Shown: positions 1-10,394 of the stretch, piece by piece
Position numbering within the stretch: the stretch's first letter is position 1
Layout: every line of letters starts with the position of its first letter
Notes under the pieces: generated by a model
Seen by the model: only the letters and a program-made list of their open reading frames with translations
What the model was told of the DNA's origin: nothing
Database searches by the model: none
Position numbers and translations under genes: made by a program
Source: Ascidia mentula
Taxonomy: Eukaryota > Chordata > Ascidiacea > Phlebobranchia > Ascidiidae
Assembly: GCA_947561715.1 (NCBI GenBank)
Contig: OX387199.1
Location: forward strand, 17,675,001 to 17,739,000
Length of the DNA: 64,000 nt
Reading direction: 5' to 3'

Positions 1-298
1 AACCTCGCCATTTACCAGGAAAATGAGCACAAACAAACGTCCTGTTTCACAACACAGCACATATTGCACATAAACTTCTACTGATGTTTTGTATTCGGTG
101 TTGGTCGAAGGGGAGCAGAACAGAACAAAGAAATCAAGATGGATAAGCGAATAACCATCTGCAACAACACGATTATGTATGGCAAACTACCCGCATATCC
201 CACCGAGAAGTGTGAGCCACATGTGGTGATGTGAGACAGGATGCGACTTAACAACATTCTTACTGATATGTCTTTGAAACAATTATGCTGCACTCAGC

Positions 299-371
299 GG
301 CCGCGTGGCCTAATGGATAAGGCGTCTGACTTCGAATCAGAAGATTGAGGGTTCGAGTCCCTTCGTGGTCA
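299..371 (+). tRNA. tRNA-Arg (anticodon TCG), copy 1
   Basis: A 73-nt cloverleaf. The acceptor GGCCGCG pairs with CGTGGTC using GU pairs. The anticodon loop is CTTCGAA with anticodon TCG, which reads CGA. The internal A box (TGGCCTAATGG) and B box (GGTTCGAGTCC) are intact. A T-run just downstream serves as Pol III terminator. No intron and no encoded CCA. Confidence 0.97.
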
Positions 372-470
372 TCTTTTTTTAATGTAAACAAACTAAATAA
401 AGTTCAATTGAAACAACAAACAAGAAGCTCTCACAGTAAATTGCAAGACTAGTCACAGATAACAAAAGAG

Positions 471-1179
471 TTAAAAGCCAGAATCTATCCCTCTATACTT
501 AGCCTGAACAGAAGACGAACTAACTCCAAACACTTCAGCAACAGTCCTATATTCGGCAGAAGATGCCAGTTTAAACAGTGCCATTGCTGTCCTCTTTGTT
601 ACAGATATTGGCTGTCTAATTGTAATGTCACCTGAAAAAAACAACAACAACATAAAACAATTCCCACACTTCTTCACACACACAAACACACAATGCATTC
701 TTTACTCAATCTGAAATAGGTCAACCAGTGGGAATCATAAAAACTATTGTCCTGACCTAAACCGAATGAAAATAACATGTAAAATAACCAAGATTCAAAC
801 TTATACAGTATTCCAGTAAGCATAAAGACTATACCAACATCTCTCCTCTATAATCGCCTCGGCCGTCCACGTCTTCGATTGCGAGAAAGCAACGCATTAA
901 CATGTAACAACAGCAAAGCCTTTTTTTGTTTGTATCGTTTTTGATAATTATGAAGTAAAAGTAGAGCCCTAATTTCCAATAAAAACTATCTGTTTCCACC
1001 ATATCCATTTTGCGACAACCGAATTTCGCGCGCCCATGTGAATTAAGACCCGAAGCTCGATTGTTATGGTCTGTTAGTTCTTCATGGCTCGATGCCGCAA
1101 GCTCGTTCGCAAACCATTTCATGTGAAAAGGGCTATTGTTTTCCCCCAGCGACTCCAATTTATTCCGATAGGAAGTCAA
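471..1179 (-). pseudogene. PIF/Harbinger-type transposase N-terminal relic, unit 1
   Basis: Two antisense blocks in transposase order. The first (near 1179-829) includes an Arg-rich stretch readable as SRNRRRGRPRRL in a shifted frame. The second (698-471) reads ISVTKRTAMALFKLASSAEY followed by RTVAEVFGVS. This is the helix-turn-helix region typical of Harbinger/HARBI1-like transposases (PISVEKR..A.ALY.LA..AEYR.V...FGV). A splice acceptor (TTTTCAG) precedes the second block. The DDE catalytic domain is absent and the first block is frameshifted, so this is a fragment duplicated with the array and not an active transposase. Confidence 0.7.
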
Positions 1180-1400
1180 TCGTTTGCAACTTTCAGAAGT
1201 TTCAGATTGAAGTCAGCTAATTTATTGTAAGCATTGGCAAATCGATTTCGCCTGCACACACGCATTGATCGTGTATGTGCAATGACCAAACCTACTTGCT
1301 GTGCAATTGTTTTCTTGAATACTGTAAGTACGAACAGGAAATATGTGTTTCGTTAGTTTTTCACTAATTAAAGTAAATCTTATGTCAGAAGACAATCACG

Positions 1401-1568
1401 ATGAACAAAGTGGCCCTTCGGGTTGTACTTGCTTGCGTGATGCTCTCCAGCATCAACACAACCAATTTCGGGAACAAAAGAAAAAACCCGCCATTTACTA
1501 GGAAAAATGAGCACAAACAAACGTCCTGTTTCATAACGCAACACATATTGCACATAAACTTCTACTGA
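1401..1568 (+). pseudogene. Signal-peptide exon relic of the small-peptide family, unit 1
   Basis: A 55-codon reading frame starts MNKVALRVVLACVMLSSINT and is followed by TNFGNKRKN. The start context (GAAGACAATCACGATG) and hydrophobic core match exon 1 of the peptide genes at 9290 and 46452. After TTN the Trp/Arg core is gone; the frame runs into DNA that lies upstream of exon 1b in the 46-kb genes (the CCATTTAC..GGAAAA block). It therefore looks like a rearranged relic. It could still make a secreted 55-residue product; there is no evidence for expression. Confidence 0.5.
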
Positions 1569-1783
1569 TGTTTTGTATTCGGTGTTGGTCGAGGGGGAGC
1601 AGAACAGAACAAAGAAATCAAGATGGATAAGCGAATAACCATCTGCAACAATTGGATTATTTATGGCAAACTACCCGCATATACCACTGAGAAGTGTGTG
1701 CCACATCTGGATGACGTGAGACAGGATGCGATTTAACAACATTCTTACTCATATCTCTTTGAAACAATTATTCTTCACCCAGC

Positions 1784-1856
1784 GGCCGCGTGGCCTAATG
1801 GATAAGGCGTCTGACTTCGAATCAGAAGATTGAGGGTTCGAGTCCCTTCGTGGTCA
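1784..1856 (+). tRNA. tRNA-Arg (anticodon TCG), copy 2
   Basis: Identical in sequence to the copy at 299, with intact A and B boxes, followed by a T-run terminator. It sits at the same place in the second array unit. Confidence 0.97.
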
Positions 1857-1955
1857 TATTTTTTGAATGCAAACAAACTAAACAAAGTTAAATTGAAACA
1901 GCAAACAAGAAGCTCTCACAGTAAATTGCAAGACTAGTCACAGATAACAATAGAG

Positions 1956-2792
1956 TTAAAAGCCAGAATCTATCCCTCTATACTCAGCCTGAACAGAAGA
2001 CGAACTAACTCCAAACAGTTCAGCAACAGTCCTATATTCGGCAGAAGATGCCAGTTTAAACAGTGCCATTGCTGTCCTCTTTGTTACAGATATTGGCTGT
2101 CTAATTGTAATGTCACCTGAAAAGAACAACAACAACATAAAACAATTCCTACACTTCTTCACACACACAAACACACAATGCATTCTTTACTCAATCTGAA
2201 ATGACTCAACCAGTGGGAATCATTAAAACCGGGAACTATAACATTCCACTATTGTCCTGACCTAAACCGAATGAAAATAACATGTAAAATAACCAAGATT
2301 CAAACTTATACAGTATTCCAGTAAGCATAAAGACTATACCAACATCTCTCCTCTATAATCGCCTCGGCCGTCCAGGTCTTCGATTGCGAGAAAGCAACGC
2401 ATTAACATGTAACAACAACAAAGCCGTTTTTGTTTGTATCGTTTTTGATGATTATGAAGTAAAAGTAGAGCCCTAATTTCCAATAAACTATCTGTTTCCA
2501 CCATATCCATTTTGCGACAACCGAATTTCGCGCGCTCATGTGAATTAAGACCCGAAGCTCGATTGTTATGGTCTGTTAGTTCTCCACGGCTCGATGCCGC
2601 AAGCTCGTTTGCAAACCATTTCATGTGAAAAGGGCTATTGTCTTTCCACCAGCGACTCCAATTTATTCCGATAGGAAGTCGATCATTCGCAACTTTCAGA
2701 AGTTTCAGATTGAAGTCAGCTAATTTATTGTAAGCATTGGCAAATCGATTTCGCCTGCACACACGCATTGATCGTGTATGTGCAATGACCAA
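1956..2792 (-). pseudogene. PIF/Harbinger-type transposase N-terminal relic, unit 2
   Basis: Second array copy. The N-terminal block 2792-2334 is open for 152 codons. The HTH block 2183-1956 reads ISVTKRTAMALFKLASSAEY then RTVAELFGVS. The two blocks are collinear on the minus strand and separated by an intron-like gap. No catalytic domain follows. Confidence 0.7.
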
Positions 2793-2903
2793 ACCTACTT
2801 GCTGTGCAAATGTTTTCTTGAATACTGTAAGTACGAAAAGGAAATATGTGTTTCGTTAGTTTTTCACTAATTAAAGTAAATCTTTTGTCAGAAGACAATC
2901 ACT

Positions 2904-2945
2904 ATGAACAAAGTGGCCCTTCTGGTTGTATACTTGCTTGCATGA
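2904..2945 (+). pseudogene. Signal-peptide exon relic, unit 2, frameshifted
   Basis: Starts MNKVALLVV like its array siblings. A two-base insertion (GTTGTATACTTG against GTTGTACTTG) shifts the frame and gives a stop after YLLA. The original frame continues beyond the insertion as SSINTTNFGNKRKN. Confidence 0.6.
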
Positions 2946-3287
2946 TACTGTCCAGCATTAACACAACCAATTTCGGGAACAAAAGAAAAAACCCGCCATT
3001 TACTAGGAAAAATGAGCACAAACAAACGTCCTGTTTCACAACACAACACATATTGCACATAAACTTCTACTGATGTTTTGTATTCGGTGTTGGTCGAAGG
3101 GGAGCAGAACAGAACAAAGAAATCAAGATGGATAAGCGAATAACCATCTGCAACAACACGATTATGTATGGCAAACTACCCGCATATCCCACCGAGAAGT
3201 GTGTGCCACATGTGGTGATTTGAGACAGGATGCGACTTAGCAACATTCTTACTCATATGTCTTTGAAACAATTATGCTGCACTCAGC

Positions 3288-3360
3288 GGCCGCGTGGCCC
3301 AATGGATAAGGCGTCTGACTTCGAATCAGAAGATTGAGGGTTCGAGTCCCTTCGTGGTCG
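3288..3360 (+). tRNA. tRNA-Arg (anticodon TCG), copy 3 (variant)
   Basis: Same cloverleaf and anticodon. The D-loop/A-box reads TGGCCCAATGG instead of TGGCCTAATGG, and the discriminator base is G rather than A. A T-run terminator follows. Likely functional, but the only diverged copy. Confidence 0.94.
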
Positions 3361-3459
3361 ACTTTTTTGAATGTAAACAAACTAAATAAAGTTAAATTGA
3401 AACAACAAACAAGAAGCTCTCACAGTAAATTGCAAGACTAGTCACAGATAACAATAGAG

Positions 3460-4243
3460 TTAAAAGCCAGAATCTATCCCTCTATACTTAGCCTGAACCG
3501 AAGACGAACTAACTCCAAACAGTTCAGCAACAGTCCTATATTCGGCAGAAGATGCCAGTTCAAACAGTGCTATTGCTGTCCTCTTTGTTACAGATATTGG
3601 CTGTCTAATTGTAATGTCACCTGAAAAAAACAACAACAACATAAAACAATTCCCACACTTCTTCACACACACAAACACACAATGCATTCTTTACTCAATC
3701 TGAAATAGGTCAACCAGTGGGAATCATTAAAACCGGGAACTATAACATTCCACTATTGCCCTGGCCTAAACCGAATGAAAATAACATGTAAAATAACCAA
3801 GATTCAAACTTATACAGTATTCCAGTAAGCATAAAGACTATACCAACATCTCTCCTCTATAATCGCCTCGGCCGTCCACGTCTTCGATTGCGAGAAAGCA
3901 ACGCATTAACATGTAACAACAACAAAGCCTTTTTTTGTTTGTATCGTTTTCGATAATTATGAAGTAAAAGTAGAGCCCTAATTTCCAATAAACTATCTGT
4001 TTCCACCATATTCATTTTGCGACAACCGATTTCTCCACGGCTCGATGCCGCAAGCTCGTTTGCAAACCATTTCATGTGAAAAGGGCTATTGTCTTTCCAC
4101 CAGCGACTCCAATTTATTCCGATAGGAAGTCGATCATTCGCAACTTTCAGAAGTTTCAGATTGAAGTCAGCTAATTTATTGTAAGCATTGGCAAATCGAT
4201 TTCGCCTGCACACACGCATTGATCGTGTATGTGCAATGACCAA
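3460..4243 (-). pseudogene. PIF/Harbinger-type transposase N-terminal relic, unit 3
   Basis: Third array copy. A deletion near 4029 removes the stretch that in unit 2 lies between 2528 and 2580. The remaining N-terminal block 4243-3857 ends NRRRGRPRRL, and the HTH block 3687-3460 reads TAIALFELASSAEYRTVAEL. No DDE domain is present. Confidence 0.7.
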
Positions 4244-4354
4244 ACCTATTTGCTGTGCAAATGTTTTCTTGAATACTGTAAGTACGAACAGGAAATATGT
4301 GTTTCGTTAGTTTTTCACTAATTAAAGTAAATCTTATGTCAGAAGACAATCACG

Positions 4355-4588
4355 ATGAACAAAGTGGCCCTTCTGGATGTACTTGCTTGCGTGATGCTCT
4401 CCAGCATTAACACAACCAATTTCGGGAACAATAGAAAAAACCCGCCATTTACTGGGAAAAATGAGCACAAACAAACAAACGACCTGTTTCACAACACAAC
4501 ACATATTGCACATAAACTTTTACTGATGTTTTGTATTCGGTGTTGGTCGAAGCGGAGCAGAACAGAACGAAGAAATCAAGATGGATAA
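4355..4588 (+). pseudogene. Signal-peptide exon relic, unit 3, longest frame
   Basis: Starts MNKVALLDVLACVMLSSINT then TNFGNNRKN and stays open for 77 residues because of a four-base difference (ACAAACAAAC) that changes the frame after HKQTN. The tail is unlike the other units, so it is not under evident constraint. The hydrophobic core is interrupted by Asp (LLDVLA). Probably non-functional. Confidence 0.45.
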
Positions 4589-4741
4589 GCGAATAACCAT
4601 CTGCAACAACTGGATTATTAATGGCAAACTACCCGCATATCCCACCGAGAAGTGTGTGCCACATGTGGATGACGTGGTACAGGATGCGACTAAACAATAT
4701 TCTTACTGATATCTCTTTGAAACAATTATGCTGCACTCAGT

Positions 4742-4814
4742 GGCCGCGTGGCCTAATGGATAAGGCGTCTGACTTCGAATCAGAAGATTGAGGGTTCGAG
4801 TCCCTTCGTGGTCA
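4742..4814 (+). tRNA. tRNA-Arg (anticodon TCG), copy 4
   Basis: Sequence identical to copy 1. The 5' flank changes from CAGC to CAGT. The downstream T-run is short (TTTT). Confidence 0.97.
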
Positions 4815-4965
4815 CATTTTGTGAATGAAAAAAAACTCAATAAAGTTACATTGAATATTCAAGTGATGCAAATCTGAAGACATTTTTTTATATACGAAAT
4901 ATACCAACATTTATTGGTCTATGGCAATGAAGGTGGAAAAAGTTATGAACTCACTCCAAAAATTA

Positions 4966-5190
4966 CGTCACAGTGCGGCACTAACCGAAGAAATGCAACG
5001 CCGAAGTTTCTCGCATACACGCACGTACGAGGTTCTCCTACAAACATCGTTGAGTCGACAAAATGCAAAACAGCAATGAAGAAATACGCTTCGTTGATTA
5101 TGCAATAAAACTAACCTCTGGGAAGCATGAACTTTGATACGATAAACTACAAGGGTGTGCAAACCAATATACGAAAAAATGTGTGCTATA
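4966..5190 (+). repeat. Fragment of the foldback-element outer end
   Basis: Matches the outer arm at 32201-32425 along its length, including ACTAACCGAAG, ATGCAACG.CGAAGTTTCTCG, the GAAGAAATAC block and ACAAGGGTG near the right end. It is a solo fragment inside the tRNA array. Confidence 0.75.
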
Positions 5191-5720
5191 TTGGCGCACA
5201 CACTTGTGGTTGATCGTACCAAATTTTATGCTTTTCAGAGGTGAAGCGTAAACATGTATTACTTTATTGTCATGCTGCCTACAAGAGTTGCAAAGATGCG
5301 CTGATTTGTTGCCCGCAAACAATAAAACTGAAAATGGCTTTAGTTTTTTATGCTTCAACAATACTGCCACATAAAATCCTTTGCATGTCTCCTTACGGAA
5401 GATGGACGCGGTAAGATGGCGATTTGTAAAAATTTTCCTTTTTTTGTTTGGTTCAAAGAGGCATTTTCGCGCTAATGACGCTTTATCTTTGAGTATTAAA
5501 TGACAGTGGTTGTATTTAAAAAACGGAAAGTACACCAGCTTTAGCGGACAAAACATTTTGTCATTCTTGCATAAGCGACTAACCGTCTCCAACATTGGGA
5601 TTCATTATAACCTTTTTCCCTTAAATCCCACTGAGAAGTGAGTGCCACATGTGGATGACGTAAGACAGGATGTGACTGAATAGTATTCTTGCTCACAGGG
5701 CAATAAAACAATTTTGTTTG
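5190..5720. other. Spacer with no recognised gene
   Basis: Non-repetitive DNA between the foldback fragment and the fifth tRNA. A minus-strand frame (5595-5098) is open for 165 codons. It shows no domain, overlaps the repeat and has no splice or paralogue support, so I do not call it a gene. Confidence 0.5.
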
Positions 5721-5725
5721 TCAGC

Positions 5726-5798
5726 GGCCGCGTGGCCTAATGGATAAGGCGTCTGACTTCGAATCAGAAGATTGAGGGTTCGAGTCCCTTCGTGGTCA
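5726..5798 (+). tRNA. tRNA-Arg (anticodon TCG), copy 5
   Basis: Sequence identical to copy 1, with intact A and B boxes and a T-run terminator. It lies in the shortened last interval of the array. Confidence 0.97.
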
Positions 5799-5949
5799 TA
5801 TTTTTTAAATGCAAAAAAACTCAATAAAGTTATGTTGAATATTTAAGTTATGCAAATCTGAAGACATTTTTTTATATACAAAATATACCAACATTTATTG
5901 GTCTATGGCAATGATTGTGGGAAAAAAGTTATGAAGTCACTCCAAAAAT

Positions 5950-6120
5950 TACGTCACAGTGACGTCACTAACCGAAGAAATGCAACGCCGAAGTTTCTCG
6001 CATACACGCACGTACGAGGTTCTCCTACAAACATCGTTGAGGCGACAAAAAGCAAAACAGCAATGAAGAAATACGCTTCGTTGATTATACAATAAAACAA
6101 ACCTCTGGGAAGCATGAACT
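5950..6120 (+). repeat. Second fragment of the foldback-element outer end
   Basis: Begins TTACGTCACAGTGACGTCAC and continues with the ACTAACCGAAGAAATGCAACG block, as at 4966 and 32201. It is cut off abruptly where the 29-bp minisatellite starts. Confidence 0.75.
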
Positions 6121-6122
6121 TA

Positions 6123-6669
6123 TAATCGTAAGCCGAAAAGTGAAATTATGGCGAGGGTAAGCCGAAAAGTTAAATCATGGTGAGGGTAAGCCGAAAAGGT
6201 AAATTATGGTGAGGGTAAGCCGAAAAGTGAAATTATGGTAATCGTAAGCCGAAAAGTGAAATTATGGCGAGGGTAAGCCGAAAAGTTAAATGATGGTGAG
6301 GGTAAGCCGAAAAGGTAAATTATGGTGAGGGTAAGCCGAAAAGTTAAATGATGGTGAGGGTAAGCCGAAAAGGTAAATTATGGTGAGGGTAAGCCGAAAA
6401 GTTAAATGATGGTGAGGGTAAGCCGAAAAGTGAAATTATGGCGAGGGTAAGCCGAAAAGGTAAATTATGGTGAGGGTAAGCCGAAAAGGTAAATTATGGT
6501 GAGGGTAAGCCGAAAAGTTTAATAAATTATGGTGAGGGTAAGCCGAAAAGTTAAATTATGGTGAGGGTACGCCGAAAAGTTAAATTATGGTGAGGGTACG
6601 CCGAAACGTTAAATGATGGTGAGGGTACGCCGAAAAGTTAAATTATGGTGAGGGTAAGCCGAAAAGTTA
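6123..6669. repeat. 29-bp minisatellite
   Basis: About 19 direct copies of a 29-bp unit built on GTAAGCCGAAAAGTTAAATT plus ATGGTGAGG. Variants recur (GTGAAATT, GGTAAATT, GCGAGG, and GTACGCC toward the right end). One unit has a small insertion near 6520. No open frame runs through it. Confidence 0.95.
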
Positions 6670-7420
6670 GCGTGAATAGAGAAGAAATGAAACCTGTATT
6701 TAAGCTCATGTATTTTGTACCCAGCTAACATTGGCCGCCGGGAAAAAGGGTTGTAAATATCCCTGACCGAAATACATGTTCCAGATCGGAGGTTATTTTT
6801 CTTTTTTACTGCTACGTTACGGCATTTTATATCGCCAAATGTGTTACCCGAATGAATACATGCTTTTGCAAAAAAATTATTCAAGATTAAACCGATGAAT
6901 ATTACAAATTGTCATCAATAGAGACAAATTTTTAAAACAAGAACAGTGTGACTGCTAGTACGACGATGGCCAATGTTAACTGGTTCAATAGTACGTGAAC
7001 TGTTTGTTTATTCACCCTATCCTCTTGATTCATGCCTGACATTTTTCCTTGGGGTAACAGAAATGCTGTTTCAGACAACATGTAAAAAAAAGACTTATAT
7101 ACTCCAAACTAAAATCTTTTAGATTTTCGAACTGACCTCCTAATAAATCATGTAGAATTTCAACGCAATCCGCATCTTGTATTGGGAAGAAATTAATATT
7201 TTGTTATGTCGCTTCGCGAAACATTTCGCTTTGCAGGAAAGTAAAGTCATTTATATTCCGTCTCTGCAAGTTAATGGTTGCATGACAACACATGTCACCA
7301 GCTTTTGTTTTTGCAAAGCTTTATAATTGTCTGATGATTGACCAAAAAACGAGTGAAATGCTACCAATACAATATATGTAAACCGAACATATTAGACGGT
7401 AAAATACTCGCATTAATCGT
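6670..7420. other. Intergenic DNA, decayed peptide-gene upstream region
   Basis: Bases around 7120-7260 (TTTCAACGCAATCCGCATCTTG and following) resemble the upstream region of the peptide genes at 8460 and, on the minus strand, 26200. No gene is supported. Confidence 0.4.
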
Positions 7421-7547
7421 TAATGGGCAACGACCAAACTATTTGCTGTTCGAGTTTTTTCTCAAATACTGTAAGTTCACAAAGAAATAAGTGTTGTGGG
7501 ACTTTCTCACTAATGAAACAGAATGTTTTGTCAGAGGACCATCACGA

Positions 7548-7605
7548 TGATCAAAGTGGCCCTTCTGGTTATGCTTGCTTGCATGATGCTCTTTTTAAAT
7601 TTGTA
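7548..7605 (+). pseudogene. Truncated signal-peptide exon of the small-peptide family
   Basis: The conserved start context GACCATCACGATG is followed by MIKVALLVMLACMMLFLNL and a stop. The SIDTTNGW part and the donor site are missing. A matching truncated piece (TGCGTGATGCTCTTTTTAAG) lies at 27343, so the truncation predates the duplication of this segment. Confidence 0.65.
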
Positions 7606-8440
7606 AATGAAATATCGCCGACATGTTTGTACATAAATATGACTGTAGTAGGGATCTCCAGCAGTAAATCAAGCTCCGCTTGAGGACAACAAAGCATTTA
7701 ATATAACTTAAATATAGCTAAAAAACAAAGGCCGTCATCATCCTAAAATAGGCAGTGTATCCCAAGCATTCTGTCGATGTATAATGAAACTTCCAGATTC
7801 CTCGAGCAAGACGAGTTAACCACGCGTGTAAAATATCACAATTTCAAATGTTTTTGCTAAAAACTTTCAAATTTTGATTTTTGGAACGATTTTGCGAACA
7901 ATGTCAACCTTAGGGATTTGAAACAAGCAGAAGCACTTTCTAGCTAAAACTATGTTGCAGCATCTCACGACACGATGTTTCACACTTAAGCTATGTACTA
8001 ATACATGTAAATTTCCTAATTATTGTCACTATTCGTACTACTACTGGAAGACGAAAACCGCACGACAATTTACGAAGTGAAGGAGTGTATATGTTTACGT
8101 AAACTGACGTTGAGTAAAATTAAAGCACCAGATTTCCATAACGTCTTAAATCGTACTCCAACTATCGATATTGGGACAAGTGACATAAATTACAAACATG
8201 CACAACAGCATATGTAATGCACAACAGCATATTATTAAAAGTAAGATGATTTTATCCGTTTTGCACCAACGTGAGGTAAAACAAAAACAAAAATGCACAG
8301 TCAACTGGTCCCCGAATTGAATTGCAAACCGCATAAGCTCTTCAGACAAGACAGGTCCTAAACAAATGTTCCAGATGAAAGGAAACAAGACATAATTCAT
8401 GTAAACCAAACTTTCCTAAGCTTTTCGAACTGACTTCTGG
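7575..8440. repeat. Segment paralogous to 27340-28445
   Basis: Two blocks match a later part of the window. The TGATGCTCTTTTTAA block matches near 27345, and the stretch AAAGGCCGTCATCATC through ACTCCAAC (7730-8165) matches 28000-28435. In the second copy an extra ~500 bp with an LTR-like promoter interrupts the alignment. No coding potential is conserved between the copies. Confidence 0.75.
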
Positions 8441-8620
8441 ATAAATTACAAGGAAATGCTTGGACATTTCGTCGAAATCCGCATCCTGGATTAGGAAGCA
8501 ATCTATATCTTGTCATTCGGTTCGTCAACGGGATCCTACACCAAACATATGTTTTGCACAAAAGTATATCTTTACAGGAAAGCAAAGCCATCAATATATT
8601 GACCCAAGTAAAATCGCAAT

Positions 8621-9000
8621 ACACCAGACGCGGTTGACGGTTGCGGCTGGCGATGAGTAGCTTTCGCGGATTTTTCCCGCGCTTTTTGAAGCGGCAATGG
8701 GATTCACACCTGCAGTGCGGTTGGCGTCAACGCAATTAAACATTTCAACATGTAAAATACCTTGAGCGTCCTTGTGTCGTAGAAACGTTCATGGGAGACT
8801 TCATTTAGTTTTATTACAAGACAATTAACTTAACAATCTATATAATATTCATGTACGGAGCGTTTACTCACGACTTATATATTACTTGATTCGCTTTTAC
8901 TGTAAGGGCACCAAATGACTATGTTAGAATGACGCCAGCTATGGTGTGAATGCCCCGCCCCTTCAAAATCGCGCCGCCAGCCGTCAATCGCGTCTGGTGT
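8621..9000. mobile_element. MITE-like element with ~30-bp terminal inverted repeats
   Basis: The left end ACACCAGACGCGGTTGACGG is inverted at the right end, whose reverse complement reads ACACCAGACGCGATTGACGG. A related block, GGGATTCACACCTGCAG, lies internally near 8699. The element is 380 bp with no coding frame. I see no clean target-site duplication, so superfamily is unassigned. It lies in the upstream region of the peptide gene at 9290. Confidence 0.55.
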
Positions 9001-9289
9001 GAATCCCGCTTAATACAAGTTTTGTTTTGCAAACTTTAAGATAAAGGAAGTTGTGTGACATGTTACCGGAAAACGAGTAAAATATGGGACACGCATGTTT
9101 CGTATACAATTGTATAAATACCGAACATTTCAGACAGAAAACTATTCGGAGTGATCGTACGTGTGAAGTAACGACTAAAACCTATTTGCTGTACGATTTT
9201 TTTTAAATACGTTAATTACGCAACTAAACTATACGAATCGAATTCTTCCCACCCATTTAAGCTGAATGTTTTGTTAGAGAACCAACACG

Positions 9290-9725
9290 ATGAACAAATT
9301 AAACTTTCTGGTCATGTTTGCATGCTTGATGCTCATTACCATCGATACAACCAACGCGGGGAGACCCAGACGAAGGCATGACCAGCAGAGTAGTTTAAGT
9401 AATGGTAAGAAATGTGTGTGTATAACGCATCGGAAAATTTCCAATAATCTGTATCTGTTTAAAAAAATAATTGCGATACACAGGGTTGGTAGTTTTGCGA
9501 TTTACTCACAAATAAGCTGTGTTGCAAAATAAGTAGACAGGTGTGATTAATAAATCGTCTATATAACAGACGTCATAGCACTGGGCTTCAAATCTTAGCA
9601 CTGGGCTTATTATTCAAGGTTAAACAGAATACGTACTTTTTTGTTTAGCATTGATGGAACTGGATGAGATTGCTGACATGCTTGATGGAGAAAGAGACGA
9701 AATGCGTTCGCCTCCAGGAAAATAG
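9290..9725 (+). CDS. Small secreted cationic/acidic peptide precursor, subfamily a, two exons
   Basis: Exon 1 is 9290-9404 and exon 2 is 9649-9725, joined in phase 1 (donor G|GTAAGA, acceptor TTGTTTAG); 63 residues. Residues 1-22 form a signal peptide (MNKLNFLVMFACLMLITIDT). A basic segment follows (AGRPRRRHDQQ), then an acidic second exon (LMELDEIADMLDGERDE). Unlike its relatives, the Trp after the signal is lost (NAGRP instead of NGWRR), and the C-terminus ends RSPPGK. It is the only subfamily-a first exon in the window followed by its own exon 2. A polyadenylation-type AATAAA lies near 9790. The order signal, cationic, acidic resembles tunicate antimicrobial peptide precursors; function is not shown by sequence. 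Confidence 0.72.
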
Positions 9726-10394
9726 AAACTGGTTGGTAACACGTAAAATCGTAAATTTTAATAATTCTTGAATATTTTGTTTGAGATATCAATAAACATC
9801 ACTGTAATTCATTGCATTGCCTGTCCTTGAAAAAAGCATTCTTTAATTTTGCAGATGAACGACACAAGGGATGGAGTTTTCAACGTAAACGATAAAAAAA
9901 CAAAATTTTGTGGTTGGTGTAGTTGATTTCACGCTTTGTCATCACACATATTAAATATTTGGTCAAAACAAGAACGAAATAAATTTTTCTTTTGTGATGT
10001 TTTTATAGCAGGACGAAAATAATTTGCATTAGTTTATAAGGAGCGTGTTATGTAAAGATTATAGCTCAGAAGTATTTGAGATCTAAGAGCTGAGTAATGG
10101 GAAGGAGATGGACTTACATGGCCTGAGACAAAGTGTTATTTTAGTGTTGAATTAGATCTGGTCATGTTTTAACTTATTCTGTGCATTGCGTCGGATTCGA
10201 ACAAGGCTCCAATAGAGCTGTGGGCAAACATTTCGGGTCAGAAATCATCAAAAATTTTACAGGCGGGACAATAGGAGCTGTGAGTAAAATGGGACTAGAG
10301 TGTTTTGCACCCTAAAGTCTATGAAATAATTTTTTCATAATTTTTTTAATACTGTAACAAAAAGCAAACAGATATGCACAAAAATAAGTATGAA

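Larger units (their letters stand above)
1..5800. repeat. Tandem array of ~1.45-1.5 kb units, each with a tRNA-Arg
   Basis: Successive tRNA starts at 299, 1784, 3288, 4742 and 5726 give spacings of 1485, 1504, 1454 and 984 bp, and the DNA between the first four is nearly identical. Each full unit holds, left to right, an antisense Harbinger-type transposase relic, a plus-strand signal-peptide exon relic and the tRNA. The last interval is shorter: the Harbinger and peptide relics are replaced by a fragment of the foldback repeat seen at 32-40 kb. The array begins before base 1. Confidence 0.9.

Noticed and set aside
5098..5595. 165-codon open frame on the minus strand
   Set aside because: It overlaps a foldback fragment, shows no domain or splice support, and its residue pattern is that of random AT-rich DNA.
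10180..10300. B-box-like GGATTCGAACA near 10195, possible tRNA or SINE
   Set aside because: No paired A box or cloverleaf in either orientation.
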